From Tetrahymena thermophila SB210 (Eukaryota > Ciliophora > Oligohymenophorea > Hymenostomatida > Tetrahymenidae), in contig NW_002476481.1 in assembly GCF_000189635.1 (NCBI RefSeq), positions 124,001-188,000 of the forward strand: a stretch of DNA of 64,000 nt, in the 5' to 3' direction. Shown here piece by piece: positions 22,986-36,781 of this stretch (position 1 is its first letter; every line of letters begins with the position of its first letter). Below the pieces are notes generated by a model. That model made no database searches, was not told the DNA's origin, and worked only from the letters and a program-made list of their open reading frames with translations. The position numbers and the translations under genes were made by a program.

Positions 22986-25900
22986 AAACTATTATATTAT
23001 AGGCCTGTGATTTGATGAATTAGAGCAAAGATGATCAATTGCTTGAAGTAAATTTAAAAAAAAGAATTTATTTATTAAGTTGATTATTTTTATGAAATTA
23101 GTTTTCTAACCAACTCTATTACTTCATTCCTTCTTAATAAAATTATTATTTGATTGACATTAACAATCTGGAATCATTTTAAGATCAATAAACTTACACT
23201 TGCGGAAACCCTCTTTCTATGTTGACTAGTTAAGGATTAAAAACAAACTATTTCTAATCAGTAATTTTTTTTTAATTTTCAGATGATAATTCCTCATATT
23301 TTTTTTGAATAAAAGAATAATTTGTATGTTAGAATAGCTACTAAATAGGACGGTACCTCATTATATGATTATAGCACAACATTTTCTTTATTGATAGATT
23401 CTGCAATTCAAAATATGAATAGTTTAGATAAATATTACATTAAAGATGATATTTAAGATTTTTAGATTGGAAATTCTTTCTATTTTTTCTTGAATGGGGT
23501 GAAATATCAGAACCCAAATAATTGTCTAAATACTTAACTTTTTATAGTTGATGTAAAAATTTTTTTCAAAATAGATTGATTATTTAGATTTTAAAAATAT
23601 TTTAAGAAATAAAATAGCATATTTTTAGGAAATTGTTTTTTAGATTTGATATATTTATTTAATTTAGACCTCACCCTAAATCCTCTTACAATAACTTAAT
23701 AAAATCCATAAAAATCAATTAACACTTCCTACTCTGATATCATGAACTTAGATCCATAAGTAAATTTACATCATCATATAGTTTCAAATTAATTATTAAT
23801 TATTTAATTCAGACAAGGCTAGTTGCTATGTGTTGGGTTATCACAGGCTAATCTGTATGGTGGTTTTACTAAACAGATAAACTGCCTTATATTCAAAGCA
23901 CTATTCCTTGTTAAAATTAACCATAAAACCAGCCTATTGTGTTTTAAGTAAATTACTTTATTTTTATTTAAAATTATTTTAATTTTTTCAAATAAAAAAA
24001 GAATTATTTCATTGTTGATCAAAGTATTTATAGTCTATCTAAAAGTTCTTAATCTATTAGTTATAAATTTAAAAGTAAGCTTCCTAAATAATATTTACCT
24101 AGTCATGCTTTCAACTATAGTTAAAGATTTTACAAAGAAGTATTCATTTAATTATTTTGTTAAAAAAACAATAAAATTTATAATAAAAATTAATAGAAAA
24201 GAACTTAAATTGTAATAGAATAAAATAATAATGAGAATATCTATTTATTTATGTCAATGGATTATCTGGTGTGTTAACAAAATAATAGTTATGTGAATTA
24301 ATAGTAATTAATTTTCATATTAGCTTATTCCTTTATCAACCTTTAATTTATATTTTTATTATAAAACAGAGGAGAATGCTAAACATGTAACTAAAACTAA
24401 ATATTTTCTAAGTAATTTATTTTTTTTTATTTTCTTTTTAATTTTTTAATAATTTATTTTTTAAATAAAGTAACTAATGCAGCTCTTGCCCTTAAGGGAC
24501 TTTTTATTAGTAAATAAAATAATTTGCTTTATAAATAATTAATTAATTTATTTTTTCTTTAAAGGAACTAATAATGCTCTCCTTGTTCTTCTAATTGCAC
24601 TTAATGTGATAATTTTACTAAATGTAATACTTGTGCTTCAGGATATTACTTGTAAATTATAAATTTTTTTCAAAAATATTTAATTGTTTTTAACTTATAA
24701 AAGATCGAATTCTAATTTATGTGTTTTATGTCCTAATAACTCAAGCTGGAATAAGTAATTTTTTACTAAATAAATTGTTTCGCATTTATTTAATAATTAT
24801 CAAATAAATTAGTTCAAGCTGCGATTGCAACAATAATTATTTCAAATAAATAATTAAGTAAGTAAAATTTTTTTGATAAATTAATTTAGAAATGATTTAT
24901 TGTAAAATTATAAATTAGTTCAACAACTTTAGAATTTTAATGTGTTAAATGTTCTGATCCATGTAAAGAATGCACAAGTTCTACTATCTGCACAGCTTGT
25001 TATAGTTAGTATTATTTGAATGGAAATACTTGCACCAATTGCCAATCTCCTTGCCTAACTTGTACAAGTGCAAGTGAATGCTAAACTTGCTAAGATGGTT
25101 ATTATATTTCTGGCTCATAATGTATGAGATGTGTGAGCCCATGTCTAAAATGTTCCTCAAGTTCAAGTTGCAGTTCATGCTCATTTGGATATTTTTTATC
25201 TGGAACTACTTGTCAATAGTGTGACAGTATTTGCACTTCATGTACTTCAAATACAAATTGTTAATCTTGCTCAGACGGTTATTTTCTTAATAATAATTAA
25301 TGTAATTAGTGTGATCCAACCTGTACAAAATGTACAAGCTCATCTTCTTGCTCCTCTTGTTAAAGTGAATATTTTTTAGACGCAAATAATAAATGTTCTA
25401 AATGTTAGCTAAACTGTATATAATGTCAAAATTTATAATCCTGCTAGAAGTGTTAAGAAGGCTATTTTTTAGACAATTAAAACTGCTAAAAATGTACTAA
25501 TAATTGTTAGACGTGCTCAAGCTCTACTTATTGCTTGAGTTGTTTATCTGGATATTATTTATAAGGAAATTCTTGTATATTATGTAATGATAAGTGCACT
25601 TAATGCACATCTAGTTAAATTTGCACTTCTTGTAAAGATGGCTATTTCTTAAACTAAGGTTAGTGCTAAAAATGTGATAGCTCATGTTCAAAGTGTACAA
25701 GTTTATCATATTGTTCTGCTTGTTCTGATGGCTATTTTTTAAATTAAGGAAATTTATGTTAATAATGTTAACCTAACTGCACTTAATGCTAAGATTCATA
25801 AACTTGTTCGTAATGCCAATCAGGATATTTTTTTGATACCTTATCTAGAAAATGCACAAAATGTATTAACAATTGTTAGACATGCTCAAGTTCTACTTTA

Positions 25901-28043
25901 TGTATAACTTGTTTACAAGGATATTTATTATCAAGTAAATCTTCTTGTTTTAAATGTATAGAATTTTGTTCTACATGTAATGAAAATTTAATTTGCCCAT
26001 CTTGCTTCGATGGTTACTTCTTAGATAAAAATTCATGTTAAAAATGTTTATAAAATTGTGCATAATGTAATGATTCTTAAACTTGCACTCAGTGCTTGAA
26101 AGGCTATAATCTTTACGATAACTTGTGTCTGACAAGTGAATAATGTCCGAGTGGTTGCAAATTATGCTAGGATAATTTCTCTTGTTAAACTTGTTTAGAT
26201 GGTTATGTCAAATAAAATCAATAATGTATAAAATGCTCTGTTGAAAATTGCAGCTTTTGTGATTAATAGCAACGTTGTTTCTAATGCAAAAGTGGATATA
26301 AGTTACTTAACAATTCATAGATTTGTGTTAAAGATTGTGGAGTTGGACATTATTTATCAGATAATAATGAATGTTTGGCGTGTGATTAAACTTGTTTCAC
26401 TTGCAAAGGTCCAACAGACACAGATTGCATTATTTGTAAAAGTAATTTATATCTCTCAGTTTCTAGCCTAAAATGTACATCATGCTAAGATCAATAATAT
26501 TTAGACAATTAAAATAACTGTCAAAGTTGTTTCTCCATTTGTGAAACTTGTTACGGCCCGTCAAGCAATTAATGTATAATCTGTAAAAATTAGCTCGTTA
26601 AAAGCAAGATATCATTTGAATGTATTACTTTAGATTAATACTAATCAGAAGAATTATAATATTATTTTAAAAATGGCTTTGAGTGTTCTGAAATATAAAA
26701 TAAAAATCTTACATAAAAATGTGAAGAATAGCTAGAATTTAGTAAATTTACGTACAAAATATACTTATATACATCAGCTGCTGGATTGATGTTATCTTTA
26801 TGTTCAGTTATTTTTGTTAGTTCGTTAAGATCATTTAGCACTTACTACATTTAGACATAGCAAATATTAGGATTTAATGTCTTTTCTTAAAAACTGATTC
26901 CTTAATGGTTAAATTAAATGCATTTCAGAATAAGCTATTCTTACAACATTTTTACGTTAGTCCCTAATTTTGTAACAATCTCTTAAGTTTTACATAATTT
27001 AAACAATCAAAGCGAGATGATTACCTTAAACAACTTTTATAAATCTATTTTTGATAATTGTTTGTACCTGATACTGCTTACATTTCTATGCTTATTCTTG
27101 ATTGTTATTGTTATTATTATTTGTTAACACTTTAATAAAGACCTAATGCTAAATTTGCAGAGATAATTAAAATGGAACAAACTTATATAGTTATAACAGC
27201 TATTTTCTAGTTATTTGCTTTTCAATTCTATTTATTAATTATTTAGAAGTGATAAATCTTTATTTGATACAATTTTTTCAATAGGATATATCTTATTTTA
27301 CATTATTTTGAATCTATTTTGGACATTTATTGTAGTATATTAATGGGAAAAACTCATTATGAAAGAAAAGCTTTGTTTTGATTCCTTAGTTAATGGTGTA
27401 TTAGATTCCTCATGTTAAACTAGATGCTATTGGATAGTCTTAGAAGCTAGAAAATGTATAACAGCTATATTTCTATCAAAAAATTTGTTTGAAAATAATA
27501 ATTCTTCTGTTGCATCATGGGTAGGTTTATCAGTTTCTATAGCTTTTTGCTTATATATGATTATTATAAGACCACTTCAATTTAAAAATTAAAATTTCAT
27601 AATAAGTGCTTTAGATTTTATTTACAATATTAAATTGATCATGATTGGAGTTATCATATCAGGGTAATATTCTGATATATAAACTTAATATTATCTAAAT
27701 AATCAGTATCTTGCAAAAAGTAATTTTTTATTTTATTATTTAAATTTAAGTAATTTTGATATTTTTAGTTATTATAATAGCTATGATAGTATTTGCTGCT
27801 TTCTATTCAATTACAACAATCATATTGATGCTTTAGAGATTAAAGATATATCTAAAATTAAGGAAAAGTAAAACATACATTTCAAAATAGCAATCTTTAG
27901 TTATTTCTTCAAGACAAAAAAGTTTTGTCTCAGATTAATGTTTGGAAGAAGCTTTGAAACAGTATAACTAAAATCAATTTAAATATCAAAACTCTATTAA
28001 TAAAAATTTATTTACTAGAAAACTTATAAGTATAAAGCAATGA
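22755..28043 (+). CDS. Cys-rich multi-pass membrane protein (intact copy)
   Basis: Fourteen exons: 22755-22853, 22904-23047, 23102-23260, 23316-23552, 23607-23759, 23813-23947, 24002-24139, 24197-24411, 24471-24509, 24565-24651, 24704-24754, 24813-24857, 24919-27719 and 27769-28043. All phases agree; 1525 residues. Signal peptide at about 1-19 (MIRLIYSLICFCFYLQF); residues about 20-410 form an unrecognised domain with few cysteines. From about 415 to 1110 there are repeated CxxC units (CxxC-x3-CxxC, often ending DGYFL or SGYYL), as in furin-like/growth-factor-receptor repeats. About 1118-1480 is a membrane domain with six or seven hydrophobic segments, then a short Lys/Gln-rich tail. Likely a cell-surface receptor or transporter; ligand unknown. 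The C-terminal domain is related to that of the genes from 29399 to 60899 (motifs IxGxxxFSxKL..W, PNF, KWN). Paralogue of 12262-17570, but without its frameshift. Confidence 0.88.
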
Positions 28044-28144
28044 AATTTAGAAAACCCTAAAGTAAATTTAAGTTATCTTCATCAAATGTTAAATGAATAG
28101 TTTGATTATTATTATTTCACTCAAAATTCCTATATAAAAAAATT

Positions 28145-28216
28145 TAGCAGAGAGAGGTTTCGATCCTCCGACCTTTGAGTTATGAGCCCAACGCGATTCC
28201 ACTTCGCCACCCTGCT
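28145..28216 (-). tRNA. initiator tRNA-Met (CAU), copy 4
   Basis: 72 nt, same sequence as copies 10829-10900 and 18906-18977, with initiator features A1-U72 and AUCGAAA T-loop and an intact B box. About 100 bp after the stop codon of the gene at 22755-28043 and convergent with it, as in the other units. Confidence 0.95.
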
Positions 28217-29398
28217 AATCATAAAATAATTAACTAGGCTATACAATATGAAAGAAAATTTTAACATTAGTTTAAAGATATAAAATATAATATTTTTGGT
28301 AATATGTTTAGTAAATTAACTCAATATTTAGTTTTTATTAAAATTTATTTTTAATTAGTTGTCATATTAATTTATAAAATTATTAAATTAAATGTTTTTC
28401 GAATTTAATTTTTTGGGTTTTTAATAGAATTTGAAAAAAAAATAAAATAATATTTTTAACTATTTATTTAATGACTTTTTTATAAAAAATAATATGTTTT
28501 ATAAATAAACTGTAATATTTTGCTAATATTGAGGTAAAAAAGTAACAAAAAAGTGATATTAATTAGATATACAAATTTGAAAGAAAGGGAAATCAACCAA
28601 TTAATTTTTGCTAAAAAAATTATTAATGATTAAATCTCTCATTAAAAAACACCAACTCAAAAAGATTGATTAAAATTTTGTTTTTACTAGTGTTATTTAA
28701 TGAGGATTTAGGGTATAAAATTTTTAATCAAAGATTTAATTTTATGATGAAGAAAACAAACAAGAGATAAAATTTATTTTTTGAAATTAAAAATATTCTC
28801 GTATAAATTTAACATTAGAAATCATGTAAAATTTGATTATAAAAGATAGAAAATAAATAAATAATCTTTTAAATTTAATAAATCTTATTCAAGCAAATTG
28901 ATTTATAGTATATTGACAGTTTGGGCCCAATAAAAAAAGAATGAGTAATCCTCAAGTAATTAAGTAAGTAATTGACAAAAATTTTATTTTATTAATGATA
29001 TCAAATAAAAAAATTTTACTTTTTTGAATATAACTAAAATGTATTATTTAAAGATATTTACTAGCATTAATTTTATTTTACAGAAAATGCCCATTTACTA
29101 ATTAGTTACTTACTTTCTATCAATTTTCATAGATTAGAAATAAATTAAATTATAAAAATAGAATTGATTAAGTTAATTAGGATATTTCGCTATTCAATAA
29201 TATAATACGTCAAATATTTATAATTATTTAAATTCATTTAGACCTTTTATTTTTGGAAAGAAAATTGAAAGAAATACAAATAAAGTGTATTCATAAATCT
29301 GATAATAATTTAATTTCAATTAATTTTTAAAATAGAGGTAACAAAAAACAGATTTGATACAAAGTCACTTACTTATTACTTGAAATAAAATTAAAAAA
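28217..29398. other. intergenic
   Basis: No gene recognised. The last 230 bp or so are related to 18225-18470 and should carry the promoter of the gene at 29399. The rest is A/T-rich without coding frames. Confidence 0.55.
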
Positions 29399-31793
29399 AT
29401 GAACTTTATTAGTCAATTTTTTGTATTTCTCATGCTCTTTACTTTATTAAATGGAGAGAAAGAAATGGTAAATTTAAATTAATTTCATAATTTATATTTA
29501 TTTATTTTAATTACATTAATCTTTTTATAAAAAATATCTTATAATAATCATGATAACATCAATATATTATTTATTTATTATATTTTCACTTTAACTATCA
29601 TCATTTTAATTTTTTATTATATTATTGCGAACTTTTAAATATGATTTTATTCGAATTCAGCTACATAAATAAATAATTTCGCAAAAGCAAAAATTAATTG
29701 TGAAAATCAACTTTTAAAAAAAAAAAGATGGAATAGAAATCAAAGCAAATTCAATCAAATTTTTTAGATGAATAACTTTTCAATTTTTTGATTTTCTATT
29801 TAGAATTTGATTGTTTGTTGTTTATCATAATTTTTTGTCTAATTTTTTATCTATTTTAAACCATAGAAGATAATTTGATCTAATTTGTATTTTTTTCTTA
29901 AAATTTATTGATAAAAATATAGGGTGATTTAGATTCTAGAAGAGATAATAACAACAACTTATATCAAGGAAAACTTAGATTATCATCAAATTAATTTCAG
30001 AAATAAGAAGTTGGAAAATATTAGAGAAAACTTTAAGACTGTAAACAAGATTATTTAAGAAGATTTTGTAAAATATTAGAAAGATATTAAATCACTAAAA
30101 AGTAAAATTTTAATCTTATCGCTATTTATTATTTTTACCATTTATTTTTTTTTATAAATGTTCTATTAAAAAAGACTAAATAAGTCTTTTAGAATTTAAT
30201 GTTTGCTTTTACATTAATTTATTTTAAAAATAATAAGTCTAACTAATAAGTGCTTTACTTCTAATATTGATTGTCTAATTCCTTTATAAATTTCGTGTAG
30301 TATAAGCTAATCAAATAACTAGAAAAATTAAATGAATAAGTATATAAAGCAAGGAATGTAAAATGAAAAATTGAAAAGATAACTTCAACAATATTAAATG
30401 AACAGCTAAAGCTTATTTAATAACAGATAACTATTCAATAATATAATAGATGTTATCTCTATAATTAACATTTCATTCATAGTTATTTTCTCTATATTCA
30501 CAAACTATGGATCAATTATTGGGTGGATTTTTATTCAAAATTAATAAATAATTGGTAATTACATATTTACTCCTAATCTAATTTTAGTATAAATGAACTA
30601 ATTTGAATTGAAATCTAGCTACGCTCATCATATATTTACCATTATACCTAACAAATTTTAATTTTTATCATCTGACAATCAAGTTTTACTTGAATTCAAC
30701 CATTATAATACAATACTTAAAATAGATGACTTCTGGAGCAGTTTGTTGATCAACTGCTTTTTATCTTTTATCTTGCTCGGAATATCTATTCTTCTTTTGT
30801 TTATATTTTCACTCTTTTATAAAACTAAGGATTTAGATTTGACCCTAAGCTTACTTTAAAAAATTTACAATTTTATTAAGTGGAATATTTTTGTTTATCT
30901 GCTGAGAATAATTGGATGTTTTTTAATGTTTGATTCGGTGTTTGTATTATATTAGAAAAATAACACCTCTATAACTGACTACATTTTCAGTGTAATATTT
31001 ATGATTTTTTATATAGCGTTACTCACATACTGGAGCTATATCATAGGATATTAATATGAAAAAATAAAATTTGAAGATATCGCCCAATACTAAACTCTAG
31101 TATAATAAATAGACGTATCAAATAGAATTTCAAGGATATTTTGGATTTTATTTGAATGGAAAAAACTAATTATCTCGATATTTTAAGCGTTTTTTGTTCT
31201 AGATTAAAACAAGTCATAAATTACTTGTTGGATTCATGTTGGAATTAATACAATTTTTTTGATTTATTTAATATGGAAAAGGCCTTTCCTATACAATCTA
31301 GTTAATATTATGATAATTTCTTTAGAGACAATTAATATAGCTTTGATTATTTTTCTTGGCATAATAACTAAAGAAAATAATCTTTAGACAGCTTAATTAC
31401 CATCCAATTATTTGACATAAACAATGCATGACTGTAATAGTTAGTTAATTAATTTTGAAAATATTTCATAAAACATTTTTTCTTAATTTCTAATTAATAT
31501 TTAAATAAACAGGTTACAGATATACAATGATAGGATTTATTTCATTGTCAATAATATTTTAAACCTTCTACATAATACAAAAAATAGTTAATAGCCTTAA
31601 AAAAAATTAATAAACAGCTTAAGGATAAAAAAAGCAAGAATTATGTTTAACTGTTTAGGAAACAAACGAAGAAAAGCAAGATTAAATTTACGAATTTCTA
31701 TATTAATACAATTTTTAAAGTAGAAATTACTGGTAAAAGAGAGTTTAAACAGATAAGAAATTACGTTTTAACCAAGATTGGAATATATATTGA
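29399..31793 (+). CDS. multi-pass membrane protein with coiled coil, lacking Cys repeats
   Basis: Proposed exons 29399-29467, 29933-31433 and 31513-31793, phases consistent; 616 residues. Exon 1 is a signal peptide (MNFISQFFVFLMLFTLLNG). The first intron would be unusually long (465 nt). Exon 2 opens with a charged helical, coiled-coil-like stretch (NKKLENIRENFKTVNKI). It then has a hydrophobic segment (ILILSLFIIFTIYFFL), only a few cysteines, and the polytopic C-terminal domain of the family (IIGNYIF, MNQFELKSSYAHHIFTIIPN, FEWKK, ITCWIHVG). Compared with 33916-36526 and the 40-61 kb genes the CxxC modules are missing. The last two exons are secure. The join to exon 1 is inferred; exon 1 could instead belong to a small protein ending at 29771. 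Confidence 0.65.
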
Positions 31794-32141
31794 AATATTT
31801 TAATTTTTGTTATTTTTGTTACATATTTACATTACTTAAAGCAACTAGCTAACTTTAATATTTATCAAATAAATTTTAAGTAAATTCAATTTTAGTAAGT
31901 ACTAATCTATAAGTGAAATAATATATTCTATTCAAAAAATGAATGTAAAATTTAGATTAATTAAATGATTTCTTAATTTCTAATTCAAGTTAAAAATATT
32001 CTGCGATCTATTATTTTAATGTTTGATAATAAATTTTTTTAAATTTTTATGCTATTTTATATGAAAGAAGATTAAAAAACATTTTAATTTGTTGAATTAT
32101 ATTTTTAATATAAAAATCATAATTTCTTTTTTAAAAAATTT

Positions 32142-32213
32142 TAGCAGAGAGAGGCTTCGATCCTCCGCCCTTTGAGTTATGAGCCCAACGCGATTCCACT
32201 TCGCCACCCTGCT
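32142..32213 (-). tRNA. initiator tRNA-Met (CAU), variant copy 5
   Basis: 72 nt with the same cloverleaf and CAU anticodon, but two substitutions relative to the four identical copies: U to G in the variable loop (AGGUC to AGGGC) and the last base of the T-loop, A60 to G (AUCGAAG). A60 is part of the initiator-specific T-loop and also lies in the B box, so function may be reduced. A T-run terminator follows. Confidence 0.85.
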
Positions 32214-33915
32214 AATTCTAAAATAATAATGCCAAGAATACGAAGTAGATCAACAAAATCGTTTTTAATACATTGTAAATAAAATATGATTTTAGTTATT
32301 GTAAAATAAATTTATTATTTAAAAATGTGTTAAATAAATTAAGAAATTAGATATTAATTTGTAATAAGTTTAAATAATATGTATTAATAATATTTAATTT
32401 TAGTCAAATATCAAAAAACTTAACTTTCATTCATCATTAAAATAGGACTAAAATACATTCTCTCTATTAATAATCATAATTTTGTTTTGTTGCTATTAAT
32501 ACAAATTCTAAATCCTACAGACCAATGAACTGAAGATAATTAAATTTATATGATTAAATGTATCATTAAATCTTAATTTATAATTATTTCCAATACTGAT
32601 TGATTTAGCTTAAGTAAAAAAACAAAATTACAAAAGTTAATCTAATTTGAAAAAGCTTAAGAAAGCTAATAAAATAAATATCTGAGCAAAGAATAAATAA
32701 ATAATTAAATATATACATTTAATGTTAGAGACTTTATTAAATCTAGTTTTTTCTTGTTCATGAATGGGAATATTTTAGTTAATTAATCTCTTATTTCATA
32801 GTTATTTGCAAATATCTTTTGGGTAAAAATAAATTTTTAGTACTTATTCATTTATTTTGAACCTATTATTTACTGAATCTTTCTAGCTTCTTATATAGCA
32901 AGATCAAATGTAATTTTTAGACTTTTAAAGTTTTTGATATTAGCGTTGTTTTTTTTTTTTGAATTGTAACAAAATAGTAAAAATAATTAATTTGGTTTGT
33001 GTATCCATAAGAAAATAATTCTTTTAAAAGAATTTAATATGATAAAAACTCTGATTATTTTTTGGTCGATGATTATGATTGAGAATGAATTTACTTAGTT
33101 ATTTAAATTTGATGATCAATTATAAATTAGCAATAAAATTTTAATCAAATTCAACCAGAAGTAAGTTTACTATTCTCAAATTAATAGTTCAAATTGTTAT
33201 GACTTTTCAAAAGCGATGAAAACTTTACAATTTTTACTTGGATTTACTTTTTCTTAAACTCACTAATACATTTTTTTGAAGCAGAATATATTAGGAAAAG
33301 ATAAATTCAGAACGCATTTTAAATTTATTTTTTTTAAAGTTAGTTTTCTTCTCGTTATTATTAAAAATGGTTGTTTATTATTGCATCTTTTAAATTAGGT
33401 TTTTATTAATAATAAATGATATTTAATAGAAATTTTTTTGTATAATTTAATAAACACTGATGAAAATTTGAATAGTTTAGCTCATAGCACAATAATTTGA
33501 TTTCTTGATTATGTTAAATGAGATAATTATTTAGACAAAAATGCTCTATACTTTTAGATTATCGATTATAGCGTTTTTAATGTTTAGATTTCTTCTTATT
33601 ATTATTACTCATGGGTGATTGTGTATTTTTTTAATAATCTTTTTTAATTAATAAGAGTAACAAATAAAATTAATAATTAAAATAGAAAGTTTTACCAGAT
33701 TAGTTGGAGAGTTAGTAAATATATTTATTTAGTATTTCTTATTAGATCTCTAGCTAGCTGCCCAAAAAGAAAAATTGAAGTTAAGCGTAAAGACTAAATA
33801 CGAAAATATTTATAAAAAATATAATTTCGTAAAAATTTTCTAACAAATAGATTTACAAAAGTTAAAAATAAAAACGTTTACCAATTTAAATTCATTTTGA
33901 TCTCAGATAAAAGCT
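32214..33915. other. intergenic
   Basis: 32220-32790 is related to 19000-19470 (sequence following another tRNA copy). I see no coding frame in the remainder; it should include the promoter of the gene starting at 33916. Confidence 0.55.
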
Positions 33916-36526
33916 ATGATATGGTTTATTCTAATATTTATTGCTTTAACAAGAGGGGAAAATCCAAAGGTATAGCCAGTAAAATAACCAAAAATTTTAA
34001 AAACGCTTTAAGCTTAAACAATTTTTCAATAATAATTCTAACGTTCTTCCATTATATTAATATAAATAAATAAACACTTGCGGATTAATCTCTGCTTTTA
34101 AATAATATCGAAAAGCAATAAAAGTATGATAATAATCTGGAAAAAATAAAATATTTTTCTACTAATTTTCTCACATTTTCCTTAATTTTTATATTTAAAA
34201 TTATCGAGAGTAAAACAAATTTTTGAACTACTTTATCAGTTAGCTAATTAGGCAATTATCACAATAGATATTATTACAAAAAGGTTGAATTAATGATTTC
34301 AACCCATTCATATATACAAAAAATTTCTATTATTTCTAATCAAAATCATATAAAAGCTTTTAAACTATTTGAATGTGTGCGTTTTTCATATATTTTTTAT
34401 TATTTATAACAATTTAAAATTTATAAAATCTATTTTTACTTAATTCTGCCAAATGAAACTTTAATAAATTATTTTTATTAAATAGCCAGAATTTAATTTA
34501 ATTGGAACAAACTATAGCCTGAATTAATATTAATAATTGAGGTAACTTTAAAATGAAAGTGAATAATAAGAGGGAAATTAAATCTGCAAAGTAGTAATTA
34601 AAAATTGTAAATTGTGTTTTTAATCTGGATTATGTAAAGAGTGCGACAAGGGTTATTACTCCAATAAGTATTTATTTAATTTTGTCTTCCTTCATTTTAA
34701 AACTCTTAGCCACAATTTTAAAATTAATTTTTGTAACCTTATTCTTTTATATTCTTTCCATTAAAAATTTTTTAAATATACAAAAAAGAAACTCTGGTGA
34801 ATGTCTACCTTGCAATAGCTCTTGCGAATAATGTGATGGTCCTTCAGAAAAAAACTGTACTATTTGCTCAAATAATTTAGTATTTTCACCTTAACTAAAA
34901 TAATGCTTGAAAAAATGCAAGGAAGGTTAATTTTTTAACCAAGAAATTAATTAATGTGAATTAAGAATTTAGAATTGCTTGATTTATTCTGATTAAGAAT
35001 AAAATCTATGCTAATTGTGTGAATTTGGTTATAGTTTGAATATATTTAATAATAATTGCGAATCTAATCTAAATATTCAATAAGTAGAAGATATATAAGA
35101 GTCTGTATAAAAGACGAATTAAATAAGAAATCTTTAATAATATAATAATTAATTTAGTGATATTCAATTATATACCCAAATAATTGATATCCTTTCAATA
35201 GCCAATATATCTTTAATACTAATTTCATCAATATTTACAAATTTTGGTTCAACTTTAGGATGGACTTTCATTCAAAATTAATAAATTATTGGTAATTATA
35301 TTTTTTGTCCATATCTGATTTTACTACAAATGAACTAATATGAAATGAAGTCAAGCTACGCTCACCACTTATTTACTATTATTCCTAATTTATTTAAGTT
35401 TTTATCATCTGACAATCAAGTGCTGCTTCAATTTAATAATTAAAGCACTATACTAAAAATAGATGACTTTTGGAGTAGTTTCTTGATTAACTGCTTTTTA
35501 CCTTTGATACTACTAGGAACATGTATTCTTTTTTTATTCATCTTTTTCTTAATTACAATTTCAAATAACAAAGAAGAGTAAACTCTAAGCTTAGCTTAAA
35601 GAATTTACAATTTTATAAAATGGAATGCTTTTGTTAACCTGTTCAGAATAATTGGTAGTTTTTTAATCCTAGATTCAATTTTTGTGTTATATTGGAAGAA
35701 AAATACTTCAATCACTGACTATGTTTTCAGCTCAGTTTTTATTGCTATTTATATACTACTTTATATATATTGGAGTTTAATTATTGGCTATTCGTACGAT
35801 AAAATTAAATTTTAAAGTATAACCTAATACTCTACTTTAATCTAGTAAATAGAAGTTTCTAACATACTTCAAAGGATATTTTGGATATTATTTGAATGGA
35901 AAAAGATTATCATCACTGTATTCTAAGCATTTTTTATATTTGATCAAAATAAATCATAAATCACATGCTGGATTTAAATAGGTCTTAATTTTATATTTCT
36001 GATTTATCTTATTTGGAAAAGACCATTCCTAGAATATATAGCAAATATCATGATAATTGCATTAGAAATAGTCAATCTTGCCTTGATAATATTCCTTGGT
36101 ATTATCATTCAGGAAACTAGTTCCAATCTGACATCTAATCTGATTTAAACTATACATTACTGTAAATATTTTTAGAACTAAAAACATTTATTAACAAATA
36201 AAATTAAATGTTAAATATTTTTTTATATTATTAAACAAACAGGTTACTTATTTACTATGATTGGCTTTATAGGGTTATCAATAATCTTTCAATTTTTTTA
36301 TATAATATAAAAGATTTGCTATTATTTAAAAGGCCAATAATAAATATCTTCAATTAAACATGACTAATCTCTCGTAAAGCCTATTTCATATTAAGAAACT
36401 AAAGAAGAAAAATAAAATTAATTTTTTGAATTTTTATATTAATACAATTTCTAAAGTAAATCACAATGGCTAAGGAAAATCTAAACAGATAGAAAGTTTT
36501 AAAGAAATTATGAGATTTAAGAATGA
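33916..36526 (+). CDS. short Cys-rich multi-pass membrane protein
   Basis: Proposed exons 33916-33969, 34573-34667, 34789-36161 and 36243-36526; phases consistent, 601 residues. Exon 1 encodes a signal peptide (MIWFILIFIALTRGENPK). Exon 2 and the start of exon 3 carry a short run of CxxC units (CKLC, CKEC, CLPC, CEQC, CTIC). From about residue 210 comes the polytopic domain of the family (IIGNYIF, MNQYEMKSSYAHH, YNFIKWN, FEWKKIIITVFQ, ITCWIQIG), then a Gln/Lys-rich tail. The membrane part is very similar to that of 29399-31793. The first intron is long (603 nt); a further short exon inside it cannot be excluded, and the acceptor at 34572 was chosen only because it keeps the frame. Confidence 0.78.
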
Positions 36527-36709
36527 AATAAAAACATAGCATAATTTATATAAAAATATTAAACTGTTTATACATATTTACTTATTCATCTATTTACTCC
36601 GTTTCTATTATCTTTGATAAGATAACAAATTATATTTACGCTTTATTCAACTTAAAAAAATTTATATTTTGTTTATTATTAAAATCTCTGAAGTAAAAAA
36701 TAAAAATTT

Positions 36710-36781
36710 TAGCAGAGAGAGGTTTCGATCCTCCGACCTTTGAGTTATGAGCCCAACGCGATTCCACTTCGCCACCCTGCT
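36710..36781 (-). tRNA. initiator tRNA-Met (CAU), copy 6
   Basis: 72 nt, identical to copies at 10829, 18906 and 28145. Found about 180 bp beyond the stop codon of the gene at 33916-36526, convergent with it, followed by a T-run on the coding strand. Confidence 0.95.

Noticed and set aside
23819..24215. Overlapping standard-code frames on both strands, one ending RKELKL
   Set aside because: They lie across exons 6-8 and introns of the Cys-rich gene at 22755-28043 in wrong frames; the spliced frame is supported by matching phases in both paralogues.
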